From: Saprospiraceae bacterium UBA7328
GTDB lineage: Bacteria > Bacteroidota > Bacteroidia > Chitinophagales > Saprospiraceae
NCBI GenBank assembly: GCA_002471345.1
Contig: DKPS01000022.1
Span: forward strand, 1 to 31,786
Direction: 5' to 3'
Length of the DNA stretch: 31,786 nucleotides
Both the position numbers and the translations under genes were made by a program. Shown here in pieces: positions 1 to 8,488 of the stretch. The first letter of the stretch is position 1. Each line of letters begins with the position of its first letter. Under the pieces are notes generated by a model. That model was not told the origin of the DNA and made no database searches. It worked only from the letters and a program-made list of their open reading frames with translations.

Positions 1-510
1 TATTACAAAATTCATATATCGCTCTCTTTCATCAATTCTTGAGAGGGTGAGAGCTTTTTCAAAATTTTGTATGATAATACTTCTTAAGTCCAAAGATTCT
101 CGAAGGCTTTTCATCGTAAAACCGTACTTCTCAATATTTGATATACCAAAGAAATTAGTTGTAGCGCCAGTTGCAATGACGAGGAAATCATAATTAATTT
201 TTCCTATGCTTGTAGTCAATTGGCAAGCCGATGTGTCTACCTCTTGTACTTCAGTCATCCTAAAATGAAAATGATCTTTTCCTTTAAAAACTTTTCGAAT
301 TGGGTATACAATAGAATCTGGTTCTAATCCAGAACTGGCAACTTGATACATTAAAGGTTGGAATGTATGATAATTGTTTTTATCAAGAAGGACTACCTGA
401 TAGTATTTGCTACTGATTGCTTTTACTAATTTAAGTCCAGCAAAACCACATCCAACAATTACTATTCTTGGTAAATCTATATTAGGAATGTTTAAATTAT
501 TGGTGTTCAT
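1..510 (-). CDS. Type II NADH dehydrogenase (NDH-2), N-terminal part, cut by the window edge
   Basis: This frame is open from an ATG at 510 (minus strand) to the left edge, giving the first 170 residues of an FAD-dependent pyridine nucleotide-disulphide oxidoreductase. The dinucleotide-binding motif VGCGFAGL lies at residues 19-26, and the following DKNNYHTFQPLMYQVA stretch is typical of NDH-2, where the isoalloxazine/quinone region begins. A second hallmark, the FLVIATGATTN segment, closes the first FAD-binding half. NDH-2 enzymes are membrane-associated, oxidise NADH and reduce quinone without pumping protons. The C-terminal NADH-binding half and membrane anchor lie outside the window. No signal peptide is present, as expected for a cytoplasmic-face enzyme. 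The family assignment is firm; the exact electron acceptor cannot be told from this fragment. Confidence 0.88.
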   Translation of the reverse strand, partial: MNTNNLNIPNIDLPRIVIVGCGFAGLKLVKAISSKYYQVVLLDKNNYHTFQPLMYQVASSGLEPDSIVYPIRKVFKGKDHFHFRMTEVQEVDTSACQLTTSIGKINYDFLVIATGATTNFFGISNIEKYGFTMKSLRESLDLRSIIIQNFEKALTLSRIDERERYMNFVI

Positions 511-913
511 TTATTTTAAATTGATATAGAATAATTAGACCCTTCACAATCGTAACTCTATACATACAAATGAAAAATAGGAAATCATATTTCTAATTTT
601 TTACTTATTCTTTTAGAAGAATAAGATGAGGTCTCATATTTATGACAATTACTAATTTCTCAATCCAAGGACAAGGAAAAATTATTCAGAACAAGAGCAT
701 TTATAGGAAGAGCCATATCATCTTGCACCCAAGAAGATGGTTACATTTCTTTCAATTTACTTTTAAGCATATATTGACTATTAAGAGGTTGGGTCCCAAA
801 TCAAATTTGAATAGAAGACACTTTTATTTCATCAATATTGGAATGATTGGTTATAGTAATATGTTTGTTGACATATTGAAACTGCTAAATGACTTCAAAC
901 CTGTCCTAATTAG
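511..913. other. 403-base gap with no sound gene; possible decayed minus-strand frame
   Basis: Between the NDH-2 start and the end of the Nudix regulator no convincing gene is seen. A 91-codon frame on the + strand (642-917) has biased, low-complexity composition, no ribosome-binding site and no recognisable motif. On the minus strand, 660-905 reads in one constant frame as protein-like sequence (for example FGTQPLNSQYMLKSKLKEM, then WVQDDMALPINALVLNNF) interrupted by three stops. It could be the decayed 3' part of an old gene, but I do not recognise the family and chance is a real alternative. The part next to 510 is very AT-rich and should hold the NDH-2 promoter. Confidence 0.3.
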
Positions 914-1651
914 CTAAATTTTAAAATAGAATCCATTTTCTAACTTATCCTTGTATTTCAATTCATCAAATCGATACAAGTTGGCTCCTTTGGTAGAAGT
1001 GCTTTTATCCTTTTCATCCAGTTTTTCAAGAATATCCATAGATAGTATTTTTTTACTGAAATTTCGTCGATCTAGTTTTCTTTGAAACAAAGCTTCGTAC
1101 AATAACCTTAATTGTGGCAAAGTGAATTTCTGAGGTAGCAATTCAAATCCGATGGGTTCATATTTGGCATTCTCACAAAGCTTTTTTCTAGCACTAAAGA
1201 CCATTTCATTATGATCAAGGATTAACGAGGGTGCATTGTCCACTTCAAACCACTGTGCCTTATATTCACCATTTGTACATTCATCATCTTCGATTAAAGG
1301 GATTAATGCATAATAGGCAATTGAAATAACCCGATCACCTGGATCACGATCTGTTCTGCCATAACAGAACAATTGCTTTAATAACACTTCTGATAGGCCC
1401 GTAGCTTCATAAAGTATTCTTTTTGCTGCCTGGTCTAGATTTTCGCCTTTACGAACAAAGCTTCCTATTAGTGTCCAGTTATCCTTAAAAGGTTGGACCT
1501 TCCTTTTAAAGAGCAATAACTTGAGGTTATTTTTATCAAATCCAAAAATAATGCAGTCAACAGCAATAAGTAATTTTTCGACACCACTGTAAAATTTTGG
1601 CAAATCTTTAAGGTGTTTGGGAATTTTTACTGAGCTATTTGAGATGTCCAT
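914..1651 (-). CDS. Nudix-related transcriptional regulator (NrtR/AraR type)
   Basis: A 245-residue protein with an N-terminal Nudix-fold domain (about residues 25-165) and a C-terminal winged-helix segment (about 170-230, beginning FTLPQLRLLYEALF). The Nudix box is degenerate: in GSFVRKGENLDQAAKRILY followed by EATGL, the REUxEE core has become RILYEA, so two metal-binding glutamates are lost. That loss, together with the winged helix, is the signature of the NrtR family, whose Bacteroidota members (AraR and relatives) are sugar-responsive repressors rather than hydrolases. The start is taken at the ATG at 1651 because it leaves room for a promoter; an upstream ATG at 1729 would overlap the divergent promoter region. 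It is divergent from susC, so it probably controls that operon and itself. Sugar specificity cannot be read; the nearby GH42 enzyme makes galactose or arabinose reasonable guesses. Confidence 0.8.
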   Translation of the reverse strand: MDISNSSVKIPKHLKDLPKFYSGVEKLLIAVDCIIFGFDKNNLKLLLFKRKVQPFKDNWTLIGSFVRKGENLDQAAKRILYEATGLSEVLLKQLFCYGRTDRDPGDRVISIAYYALIPLIEDDECTNGEYKAQWFEVDNAPSLILDHNEMVFSARKKLCENAKYEPIGFELLPQKFTLPQLRLLYEALFQRKLDRRNFSKKILSMDILEKLDEKDKSTSTKGANLYRFDELKYKDKLENGFYFKI

Positions 1652-1671
1652 GAAGACATTATTAATTTTAA

Positions 1672-1728
1672 TGTGTAAAAATAACACTTCTTTTAGTGAT
1701 TTATGTTTTGTTTTTGTATTATTACACA
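1672..1728. promoter_or_regulatory. Inverted pair of 12-nt sites in the divergent regulator/susC promoter
   Basis: In the spacer between the regulator start (1651) and the susC start (1775), TGTGTAAAAATA at 1672-1683 and the reverse complement TGTGTAATAATA at 1717-1728 match in 11 of 12 positions and face each other. The first copy is also part of a smaller inverted repeat, GTGT-N7-ACAC, at 1673-1687. The location and symmetry suit operators of the adjacent Nudix-type regulator. A weak Bacteroidota-like promoter for susC (TTTTTG near 1711-1716 and TAAATTAT about 21 bases further) would overlap the second copy. This is a pattern-based guess. Confidence 0.35.
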
Positions 1729-1774
1729 AATTTTAATTAAATTATCACCAATTATTGGAATTAATAATTCTGCT

Positions 1775-4700
1775 ATGAAAAAACTAACTCAGTGTATATT
1801 GATCTCTTTTTCCATGTTGATTTCTTTTAATGGAGTCAGTCAGACTGTTAGTGGAATCATATCTGCTACCGACGGAGAAGGCCTTATCGGTGCTAATGTA
1901 TTGGTCAAAGGAACTTCATCTGGAACAATAACTGATATTTCTGGATCTTACTCAATTGAAGCTAATGAAGGCGATGTCTTGGTTTTCTCGTTTACTGGAT
2001 TTGCTTCCCAAGAAATTACTGTGGGAACAAGCTCTAATATTGATGTGGTTCTCCAAGCCGGTAGCCAGCTGGATGAAGTTGTAGTAACTGGATATGGTAC
2101 ACAGAAGAAAGCCAACCTCACGGGAGCTGTAGGAATCGTTGATGCGGAGATTCTCGCTGCACGACCCCTCACAAGTGCATCACAAAGTTTACAAGGACAA
2201 GTAAGCGGTGTATGGGTAAACCAAAATTCGGGAGAACCTGGACAGGATGGGGCAACCATTAGGATTAGAGGTATAGGTACACTCAATAATCCCGATCCAT
2301 TGATTCTTGTGGATGGAATAGAAGCTCCTTTTGATAATATAGATCCGAATGATATTGAGTCAGTTACAGTTCTCAAGGATGCTGCTTCGGCTGCGATATA
2401 TGGAGCCAGGGCAGCAAATGGTGTCGTTTTAGTGACTACAAAAAGGGGTGAACGTAATTCTAAACCTACTTTCAACTATACAGGGTTTACTGGTACATCT
2501 CAGGTCAATTCTGTTCCTGATTACATTTGGGACTCACAGGAATTCATGAATCTTAGAAATGAAGCGGATATCAACTCAGGAAGACCTCCCCTTTATCCAG
2601 CAGACGTGATCAATGATTATGCCAATGGTCCGAATACCAACTGGTTTAATGAGATATTTAGAAATGGTGCGATACAGCAACATAATCTTTCAATCAGTGG
2701 TGGAAGTGAAACTACGAACTTTAATATTTCTCTTGGATATTTGGATCAAGAGTCAATAGTAAAAAATACGGATGGTAGTAAAAGATACAATGCAAGAATA
2801 AATATTGACACCGAGGTGAATGATAGATTTGATATTGGAGGTAGTTTCTATATAAGTCGTCAGGAATCCAATCTTGATAATGTAGGTCAGGACGGAGGAG
2901 TATTGGCAAGAGCCACACGTCTCGGACCTAACTTTCCAGCATATGATAGTCAGGGTAGATTGGCAGATAGAGATAGAACTTTAAATAGTCTTGAACTTTC
3001 AACTCCAAATATCCTTGCAGAGGTTCAAGCTTTGAACAGAGTCCTTAAGGATAATCGATTTCTTGGCAGTTTTTATGCGGAGTATGAGCCAATTGATAAT
3101 TTCAAGATAAAAGGAACATTTGCAGCGAACTACCAAACAGATGACGATGATTTCTTTAATCGTAGATTTGAAACTTATGATTGGCGAACAGGTGATTTAG
3201 GACTTATATGGCTTGAAAACCGTCAGTTTACTAACTTCCATCAAGAAACATTAAATCTTACTTCTTGGTTACAAGCCACTTATGAAAAATCTTTCGACAA
3301 TCACAATTTCAAAGTATTAGGAGGTATTAATCAGGAAAGTTCAGAAACCAAATTCTTTCAAGCTGCAAGGTTAGAAATACCAAGTAATTCATTGCCTGCA
3401 TTAAGTACTGGTAACCCCGAGACATCTACAAACTCGGGTGGAGCCACGGAATGGGCATTACGTTCCTTTTTTGGTCGTGTAAATTATGATTTTGACAATA
3501 AGTATTTGTTTGAATTCAATATTAGACGTGATGGTTCATCTAGATTTGGTGCCAATAACAGATGGGGTACTTTCCCATCAGTATCGGCAGGATGGGTTCT
3601 GTCTGAAGAAGATTTCTTCGACAATAGTGGATTTATTGAGTTTCTTAAAATTCGGGGTTCATGGGGCCAGTTAGGCAATCAGAATTTAGGTAGCAATTAT
3701 CCTTTTGCTGCAAGTATATCATTTGAGCCAGCCTATAATTTTGGTGGAACCATTGTAGGTGCTGCTGCACAATCCTCACTAGGAAACTCAGATATCCGAT
3801 GGGAAACATCAACACAAACGGATATAGGAATAAATGCATCTATGCTCAATGGTGCTTTAAGCGTTGAAGCCGATTATTTTGTTAGAAATGCCTCAGACAT
3901 ATTGTTTGATCAAAATAACCCAGGAGTAACAGGTGTGAGAACACCAACCACGGTTAACATAGCCGAAGTGCAGAATAAAGGTTGGGAATTATTTACAAGT
4001 TATCAACATAATTTTGGCAAAGGAAATTTTAGTATTGGCTTTAATGTTACTCACGTGAATAGTGAGGTAAAGCAAATTGACCCAATGTTATTAGGACAAG
4101 CTGATAGGGTAATCGATGGCGCATTTATCATTCAAAGAGGATCACCGATCAATGCTCTTTATGGTATGAATGCCCTTGGAATTTTCCAATCTCAGTCAGA
4201 AATTGATGCAGCTCCTGATCAATCTATTTTTGGCGCTCCAGCACCAGGTGACTTGCAGTATGAAGATACTAACGGCGATGGTGTTGTCAACTTTGAAGAT
4301 CGAACGGTATTGGGTAAGGACGAACCTACCTGGACCTATGGGATCAATACATCGTTCTCATTTCAAGGATTTGATGTGGCTGCTATATTTCAAGGTATTG
4401 CTGATGCTCAAGTATTTGAGACAGGACGATTTTTCGCTCCTTTTGCAAATAGTGGTGGTGTTTCCGCGATTTGGAGAGATCGATGGACTCCTCAAAACAC
4501 AGATGCTTCTCTACCGAGATTGTCGATAAGTCAAGGGTCGAATTACAGTGTAGATCATTCTTGGTTTACCACGAGTAGGAGCTATTTCAGACTCAAGAAT
4601 TTACAAATTGGATATAATTTCCCAGCAGATATGTTCAAAGACAATTTTATTAAAAGCGCTAGAATATTTGTAAATGGCACGAATTTATTTACTGTTACAG

Positions 4701-4804
4701 ACTTTATAGGGTTTGACCCAGAAAGACCACCGAGAGAAACAAACGGAACAGCTGTTTATCCCCAATTAAAAATGTTTACTGGAGGAGTGAATATCAAGTT
4801 TTAA
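1775..4804 (+). CDS. susC: SusC/RagA-family TonB-dependent outer-membrane transporter
   Basis: A 1009-residue outer-membrane protein that imports oligosaccharides or other nutrients using TonB energy, as the partner of the SusD lipoprotein downstream. From the chosen ATG at 1775 there is a clean Sec signal peptide (MKKLTQCILISFSML...GVSQ, about 23 residues), then a carboxypeptidase-regulatory-like domain (about 24-95), the family signature DEVVVTGYGT at 100-109, a plug domain with IRIRGIGTLNNPDPLILVDG and the SVTVLKDAASAAIYGARAANG segment, and a long beta-barrel ending GGVNIKF. An in-frame start at 1703 would add 24 residues ahead of the signal peptide and run into the divergent promoter, so it is rejected. 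susD follows after 24 bases, indicating one transcript. The divergent Nudix regulator is the likely controller. Substrate is not determinable from sequence. Confidence 0.96.
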   Translation: MKKLTQCILISFSMLISFNGVSQTVSGIISATDGEGLIGANVLVKGTSSGTITDISGSYSIEANEGDVLVFSFTGFASQEITVGTSSNIDVVLQAGSQLDEVVVTGYGTQKKANLTGAVGIVDAEILAARPLTSASQSLQGQVSGVWVNQNSGEPGQDGATIRIRGIGTLNNPDPLILVDGIEAPFDNIDPNDIESVTVLKDAASAAIYGARAANGVVLVTTKRGERNSKPTFNYTGFTGTSQVNSVPDYIWDSQEFMNLRNEADINSGRPPLYPADVINDYANGPNTNWFNEIFRNGAIQQHNLSISGGSETTNFNISLGYLDQESIVKNTDGSKRYNARINIDTEVNDRFDIGGSFYISRQESNLDNVGQDGGVLARATRLGPNFPAYDSQGRLADRDRTLNSLELSTPNILAEVQALNRVLKDNRFLGSFYAEYEPIDNFKIKGTFAANYQTDDDDFFNRRFETYDWRTGDLGLIWLENRQFTNFHQETLNLTSWLQATYEKSFDNHNFKVLGGINQESSETKFFQAARLEIPSNSLPALSTGNPETSTNSGGATEWALRSFFGRVNYDFDNKYLFEFNIRRDGSSRFGANNRWGTFPSVSAGWVLSEEDFFDNSGFIEFLKIRGSWGQLGNQNLGSNYPFAASISFEPAYNFGGTIVGAAAQSSLGNSDIRWETSTQTDIGINASMLNGALSVEADYFVRNASDILFDQNNPGVTGVRTPTTVNIAEVQNKGWELFTSYQHNFGKGNFSIGFNVTHVNSEVKQIDPMLLGQADRVIDGAFIIQRGSPINALYGMNALGIFQSQSEIDAAPDQSIFGAPAPGDLQYEDTNGDGVVNFEDRTVLGKDEPTWTYGINTSFSFQGFDVAAIFQGIADAQVFETGRFFAPFANSGGVSAIWRDRWTPQNTDASLPRLSISQGSNYSVDHSWFTTSRSYFRLKNLQIGYNFPADMFKDNFIKSARIFVNGTNLFTVTDFIGFDPERPPRETNGTAVYPQLKMFTGGVNIKF

Positions 4805-4828
4805 TTCAAATAGAAAAAAATTATTAAA

Positions 4829-6394
4829 ATGAAATCAATTAATAAAACTCTTCTTGTATTTGCACTCGTTATTTTGGGTGCCGTAGGGTGCAGTGATAGC
4901 TTTCTTGAAAAAGCACCTATCAGTGAAGGAAGTGTAGAAGGATTTTTTGAAACACAGGAAGATGTTCTTCGAGCACTTAATGGTATCTATGATGTTTTCC
5001 AAGGGAGTATTTGGGGGGGATCATTTTACTGGATGCATCAAAATTTTGATATCCTAACAGACAATGGTGTTGGATGTTGCCCATGGGAGCAAGAATATAC
5101 GACCATCGCCAAAGGTGAACATAGTGCGACTTCTGGAGGAATAATAAACAGCAAATGGGACTTCGGTTATGAAGGAATATTTAGAGCCAATTCAGTGCTT
5201 GCAAATGTTGGAAATGTTGGTTTAGATTCCGAAAGTGAAAGCAAAATAGTCGCTGAGGCAATGTTTTTGAGGGGATTAATTTATCAGGAGATGGTTAATC
5301 TTTATGGTGATGTTCCACTTGTTTTGAATGTATTAACACGTGACGAAGGATTGGTAGTAGGGAGAACACCAAAATCAGAAGTACTATCATCCATCTATGA
5401 TGATTTGGACTTTGCAGAAGCAAATCTGGATATAACACCTTTCAACGGAGACATTGGACGACCTACTAAGCAGGCTGCTATAGCCGTAAAGACTCGTTTA
5501 AAATTGTACAATAAGGATTACCAGGGAGCCATTGCAGAAGCTAGAAAGCTCATGGACTTGTCAGCGGCTAATCCAAGTGTGATTGGATTGCTGGATGACT
5601 ACGAATCCGTGTTTAGTGCAGATAATGAGAACAATAGGGAAGTACTCTTTGATATTCAGTATACGGAAGGAACCCAAGGAGAAGGAAATTTCATGCAAGT
5701 GGCACTTGCTCCAGGACCAGAAGGTGCTCCAGGGAGAGGATGGGGTTCTATAACACCCAGTGATCAGTTGGCAAATGCCTTTCAGATGACTGATGGTATG
5801 TCTATTGACGAATCTCCTTTATTTGATCCTGAGAACCCATATGCTAACAGAGATCCACGGATGTTTGGCAATTTATTTGTACCTGGAGTTTCTGAATGGA
5901 GAGGTGAACTGTATGATGCCAGCCTTTCAGGATTTTCACCATTTTATGCTATTAGAAAATGGGTAGATCTTGATGCTACTATTGGCGAAGGTGGATGTTC
6001 GTGCAACGAGACTAATCTTATTTTGTTCCGTTATGCAGATATTTTGCTGTATTTCGCTGAGGCGACAAATGAAGTTTCAGGGCCTAATCAGGACGTTTAT
6101 GATGCCATTAACCAGGTCCGTAATAGAGCGGGTTTGCCAGATCTCGTTTCAGGATTGAGCAAGTCACAAATGTTAGATGCAATAAAGCAGGAGCGTCATG
6201 TTGAGTTCCCTTGGGAAGGTACCAGATATTTTGATTTGTTAAGATGGGGTGATGCTGAAGTTAGAAATACAATCACATTATTTGGAGAATCAATTGATAC
6301 AAGAGTCTTTATTGATCCTAAGCATATGCTATTTCCTATTCCTCAAAAGGAAATGGATTTGAATCCCAATTTGACACAAAATCCTGGATATTGA
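4829..6394 (+). CDS. susD: SusD/RagB-family nutrient-binding outer-membrane lipoprotein
   Basis: A 521-residue lipoprotein that forms the lid of the SusC channel and binds the substrate at the cell surface. The signal peptide ends in a lipobox (GAVGC, lipidated Cys21) and is followed by CSDSFLEKAPISEGS, the usual SusD opening. The TPR-like helical region includes EAMFLRGLIYQEMVNLYGDVPLV, and the C-terminal RagB/SusD domain has the hallmark LFRYADILLYFAEA, AINQVRNRAGLPDL and QERHVEFPWEGTRYFDLLRWG. It ends with the common PIPQKEMDLNPNLTQNPGY. The length is normal for the family. It lies 24 bases after susC and is followed by a hairpin terminator, so susC-susD forms a two-gene unit. A cluster of cysteines (VGCCPW near 94 and GGCSCN near 390) might form disulphides outside the cell. 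Confidence 0.96.
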   Translation: MKSINKTLLVFALVILGAVGCSDSFLEKAPISEGSVEGFFETQEDVLRALNGIYDVFQGSIWGGSFYWMHQNFDILTDNGVGCCPWEQEYTTIAKGEHSATSGGIINSKWDFGYEGIFRANSVLANVGNVGLDSESESKIVAEAMFLRGLIYQEMVNLYGDVPLVLNVLTRDEGLVVGRTPKSEVLSSIYDDLDFAEANLDITPFNGDIGRPTKQAAIAVKTRLKLYNKDYQGAIAEARKLMDLSAANPSVIGLLDDYESVFSADNENNREVLFDIQYTEGTQGEGNFMQVALAPGPEGAPGRGWGSITPSDQLANAFQMTDGMSIDESPLFDPENPYANRDPRMFGNLFVPGVSEWRGELYDASLSGFSPFYAIRKWVDLDATIGEGGCSCNETNLILFRYADILLYFAEATNEVSGPNQDVYDAINQVRNRAGLPDLVSGLSKSQMLDAIKQERHVEFPWEGTRYFDLLRWGDAEVRNTITLFGESIDTRVFIDPKHMLFPIPQKEMDLNPNLTQNPGY

Positions 6395-6426
6395 TAATAT
6401 CTCAACAGATTAATTAAAATGTAAAA

Positions 6427-6460
6427 TGGGCCTGATTTCGATTGGGCCTATCTTTTTTTC
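6427..6460 (+). terminator. Rho-independent terminator after susD
   Basis: The sequence GGCCTGATTTCGATTGGGCC at 6429-6448 folds into a hairpin (four G-C pairs at the base, then G-U and A-U pairs) and is followed by TATCTTTTTTTC. It sits 34 bases after the susD stop and should end the susC-susD transcript, separating it from the CRTAC1-like gene. Confidence 0.7.
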
Positions 6461-6561
6461 CATAGTTTTTAATATCTGTGTACTGAGTATAAAGAATTAT
6501 TATAATTTTAGAAATAGACAATGCGGTAAGCCAACTATCTGAACAAGTAAAAATTAACCTG

Positions 6562-8445
6562 ATGAGAATAAGGATCATACTTTTTTTACTAGCATTTTCT
6601 TTTAATAATGTCCTCACAGCACAATACTTTACTGAAGTATCAAGATTTGCAGGAATTGATCATGCTTTTAAGGTGGATTTGGCGACTTTTGGCGGAGGGG
6701 CAGCGATTATAGATTATGATAACGATGGTTTCGAAGATGTATATCTGACAGGAGGGAATAATGCAGATGCTCTATACAAAAATAACGGAGATGGCACCTT
6801 TACTAATGTTATTGAAGGAGCAGGATTTGAAAACACTATTCCAATACACACACAAGGAGCTACAGCGGCAGATGTGAACAGAGATGGGTACAAGGACCTT
6901 CTGGTCACAACCATGTATTATAAAGCTGATAGAGAGTTATCACCCAATTTACTTTTTCTGAATAATGGAGATGGAACCTTTAAAGATGTTACACGCCAAT
7001 ATGGATTGGATAATTATAAAAGTAATAGTATGAGTGCTTCTTTTGGGGACATTAATGCTGATGGCTTTCCAGATCTATTCGTAGCCAATTATTTTGCAGC
7101 ATCACCAAATGGTGTATCTATTTTCAATGAACAGACAATTATTAATAATTATGCACCGGCAGTAGATTTTTTATTTATCAATACCAGTGGAGAATACTTT
7201 GTAGAGGCAAGTGATTTGTATGGTATGAGTCACGATGGTTTTGGATTTGAAGGTGTCTTTACAGATTGGGATAATGATCAGGATCTCGATTTGCTTATTG
7301 CCAATGATTTTGGATTCAAAGCGAATCCTAATGTTGCATTGAGAAATGATTATCCAATTAAATCTTTAACAGATAAATCTAATGGGCTTCAGCTCAATTT
7401 TGGTATGAACGCGATGGGAATAGCTGCTGGTGATCACGACTTTGATGGCTGGATGGATTATTATGTCACTAATATTAGTGCTAGTCTCTTTGTTAAAAAC
7501 CAGAATGGCACATCCTTTCTAAATTTTGGAGAAATTGCTGGAAATACTTCTACACTTATTAATAATCCTGGTTATCGTGGTGTACCCGTTAGTTGGGGAG
7601 CAAACTTCTTTGATTTTGACCATGATACAGATTTAGACTTATTTGTAAATAATGGAGCATTAAACCCTACGATTAGACCTAACCATAATTTTTTCTTTGA
7701 GTCATTTGATGGCGATTACAAAGACGTTAGCCGCCGCACTGGTGTTGATGATCCTAGAATTGGGCGGGGCTCAGTAGTTTTTGATTATGATAATGATGGA
7801 GATATGGATTTATTAGTAGTGAATCAGGAACCACGTGATCCTACATCGACTTTACCTCCTGCGCGCACTCTTCTATTTCGTAACGATGCTGCCAATGGCA
7901 ATTGGCTTAAGATTCAGCTTAAGGGTAAAAGAGCTGACAAGAATGGAATTGGTTCACGTGTAGAAGTTATTACGGATAATAGGTTGTTGGTAAGGGAAAT
8001 TGATGGTGGTTCTAGTCATATGTCCCAAAACAGTACCATTGCTCATTTTGGACTAGGTGACCATGAGACGGTACGTTCTGTAATAGTAAGATGGGTAGGA
8101 GGTAATGCACAACAATTGACCAATGTGCCTGCCAATCAATTATTAACTATCGAAGAAGAAATTTCTAACATCAATGTAGTTGATGAAAATAAACTGAAAA
8201 TATATCCGAGTTACTTTACTGATTTTGTAATAATAGAGTATGAACTTGAAAACATCGAACCATTCGATTTAAGTCTTTATGACATACAAGGAAAATTAGT
8301 TAAAACCTTATTATCACAAGATATTGCGAAAAACAGAAAAGGTATTTGGAAATGGGAAGTGACAGGTGATTTAGTTCACGGTATGTATTTTATACAGCTA
8401 AGAACGAATGATAGCATTATCGCAGAAAAAGCTTTCAAATTATAA
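6562..8445 (+). CDS. CRTAC1-like FG-GAP/ASPIC surface protein with type A T9SS sorting tail
   Basis: A 627-residue exported protein. A signal peptide (residues 1-20, ending VLTA) is followed by a beta-propeller built from FG-GAP/VCBS repeats, each with a calcium-loop motif of the DxDxDG type: residues 51-59 (DYDNDGFED), 104-112, 163-171, 236-243, 291-299, 351-359 and 408-416. An ASPIC/UnbV domain covers about 447-530 (NGIGSRVEV, REIDGGSSHMSQNS, HFGLGD). Residues 545-627 are a C-terminal type IX secretion sorting domain (LKIYPSYF... SLYDIQGKLV... GMYFIQLRT), so the protein should be placed on the cell surface or released. Its catalytic role is unknown; CRTAC1 relatives often accompany SusCD genes. 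It lies after the susD terminator and 43 bases before the next exported protein, so it probably starts a separate unit. Confidence 0.88.
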   Translation: MRIRIILFLLAFSFNNVLTAQYFTEVSRFAGIDHAFKVDLATFGGGAAIIDYDNDGFEDVYLTGGNNADALYKNNGDGTFTNVIEGAGFENTIPIHTQGATAADVNRDGYKDLLVTTMYYKADRELSPNLLFLNNGDGTFKDVTRQYGLDNYKSNSMSASFGDINADGFPDLFVANYFAASPNGVSIFNEQTIINNYAPAVDFLFINTSGEYFVEASDLYGMSHDGFGFEGVFTDWDNDQDLDLLIANDFGFKANPNVALRNDYPIKSLTDKSNGLQLNFGMNAMGIAAGDHDFDGWMDYYVTNISASLFVKNQNGTSFLNFGEIAGNTSTLINNPGYRGVPVSWGANFFDFDHDTDLDLFVNNGALNPTIRPNHNFFFESFDGDYKDVSRRTGVDDPRIGRGSVVFDYDNDGDMDLLVVNQEPRDPTSTLPPARTLLFRNDAANGNWLKIQLKGKRADKNGIGSRVEVITDNRLLVREIDGGSSHMSQNSTIAHFGLGDHETVRSVIVRWVGGNAQQLTNVPANQLLTIEEEISNINVVDENKLKIYPSYFTDFVIIEYELENIEPFDLSLYDIQGKLVKTLLSQDIAKNRKGIWKWEVTGDLVHGMYFIQLRTNDSIIAEKAFKL

Positions 8446-8488
8446 ATTTAGTGATTGGATTAAAACTGGTTTAAAAATATATTGAAGA

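Noticed and set aside
642..917. 91-codon + strand ORF in the gap before the Nudix regulator
   Set aside because: No ribosome-binding site, no family resemblance and skewed composition; its 3' end overlaps the end of the regulator.
1948..2475. 175-codon antisense ORF inside susC
   Set aside because: It is the mirror of a strongly conserved SusC plug region; composition is low-complexity and no protein motif is present.
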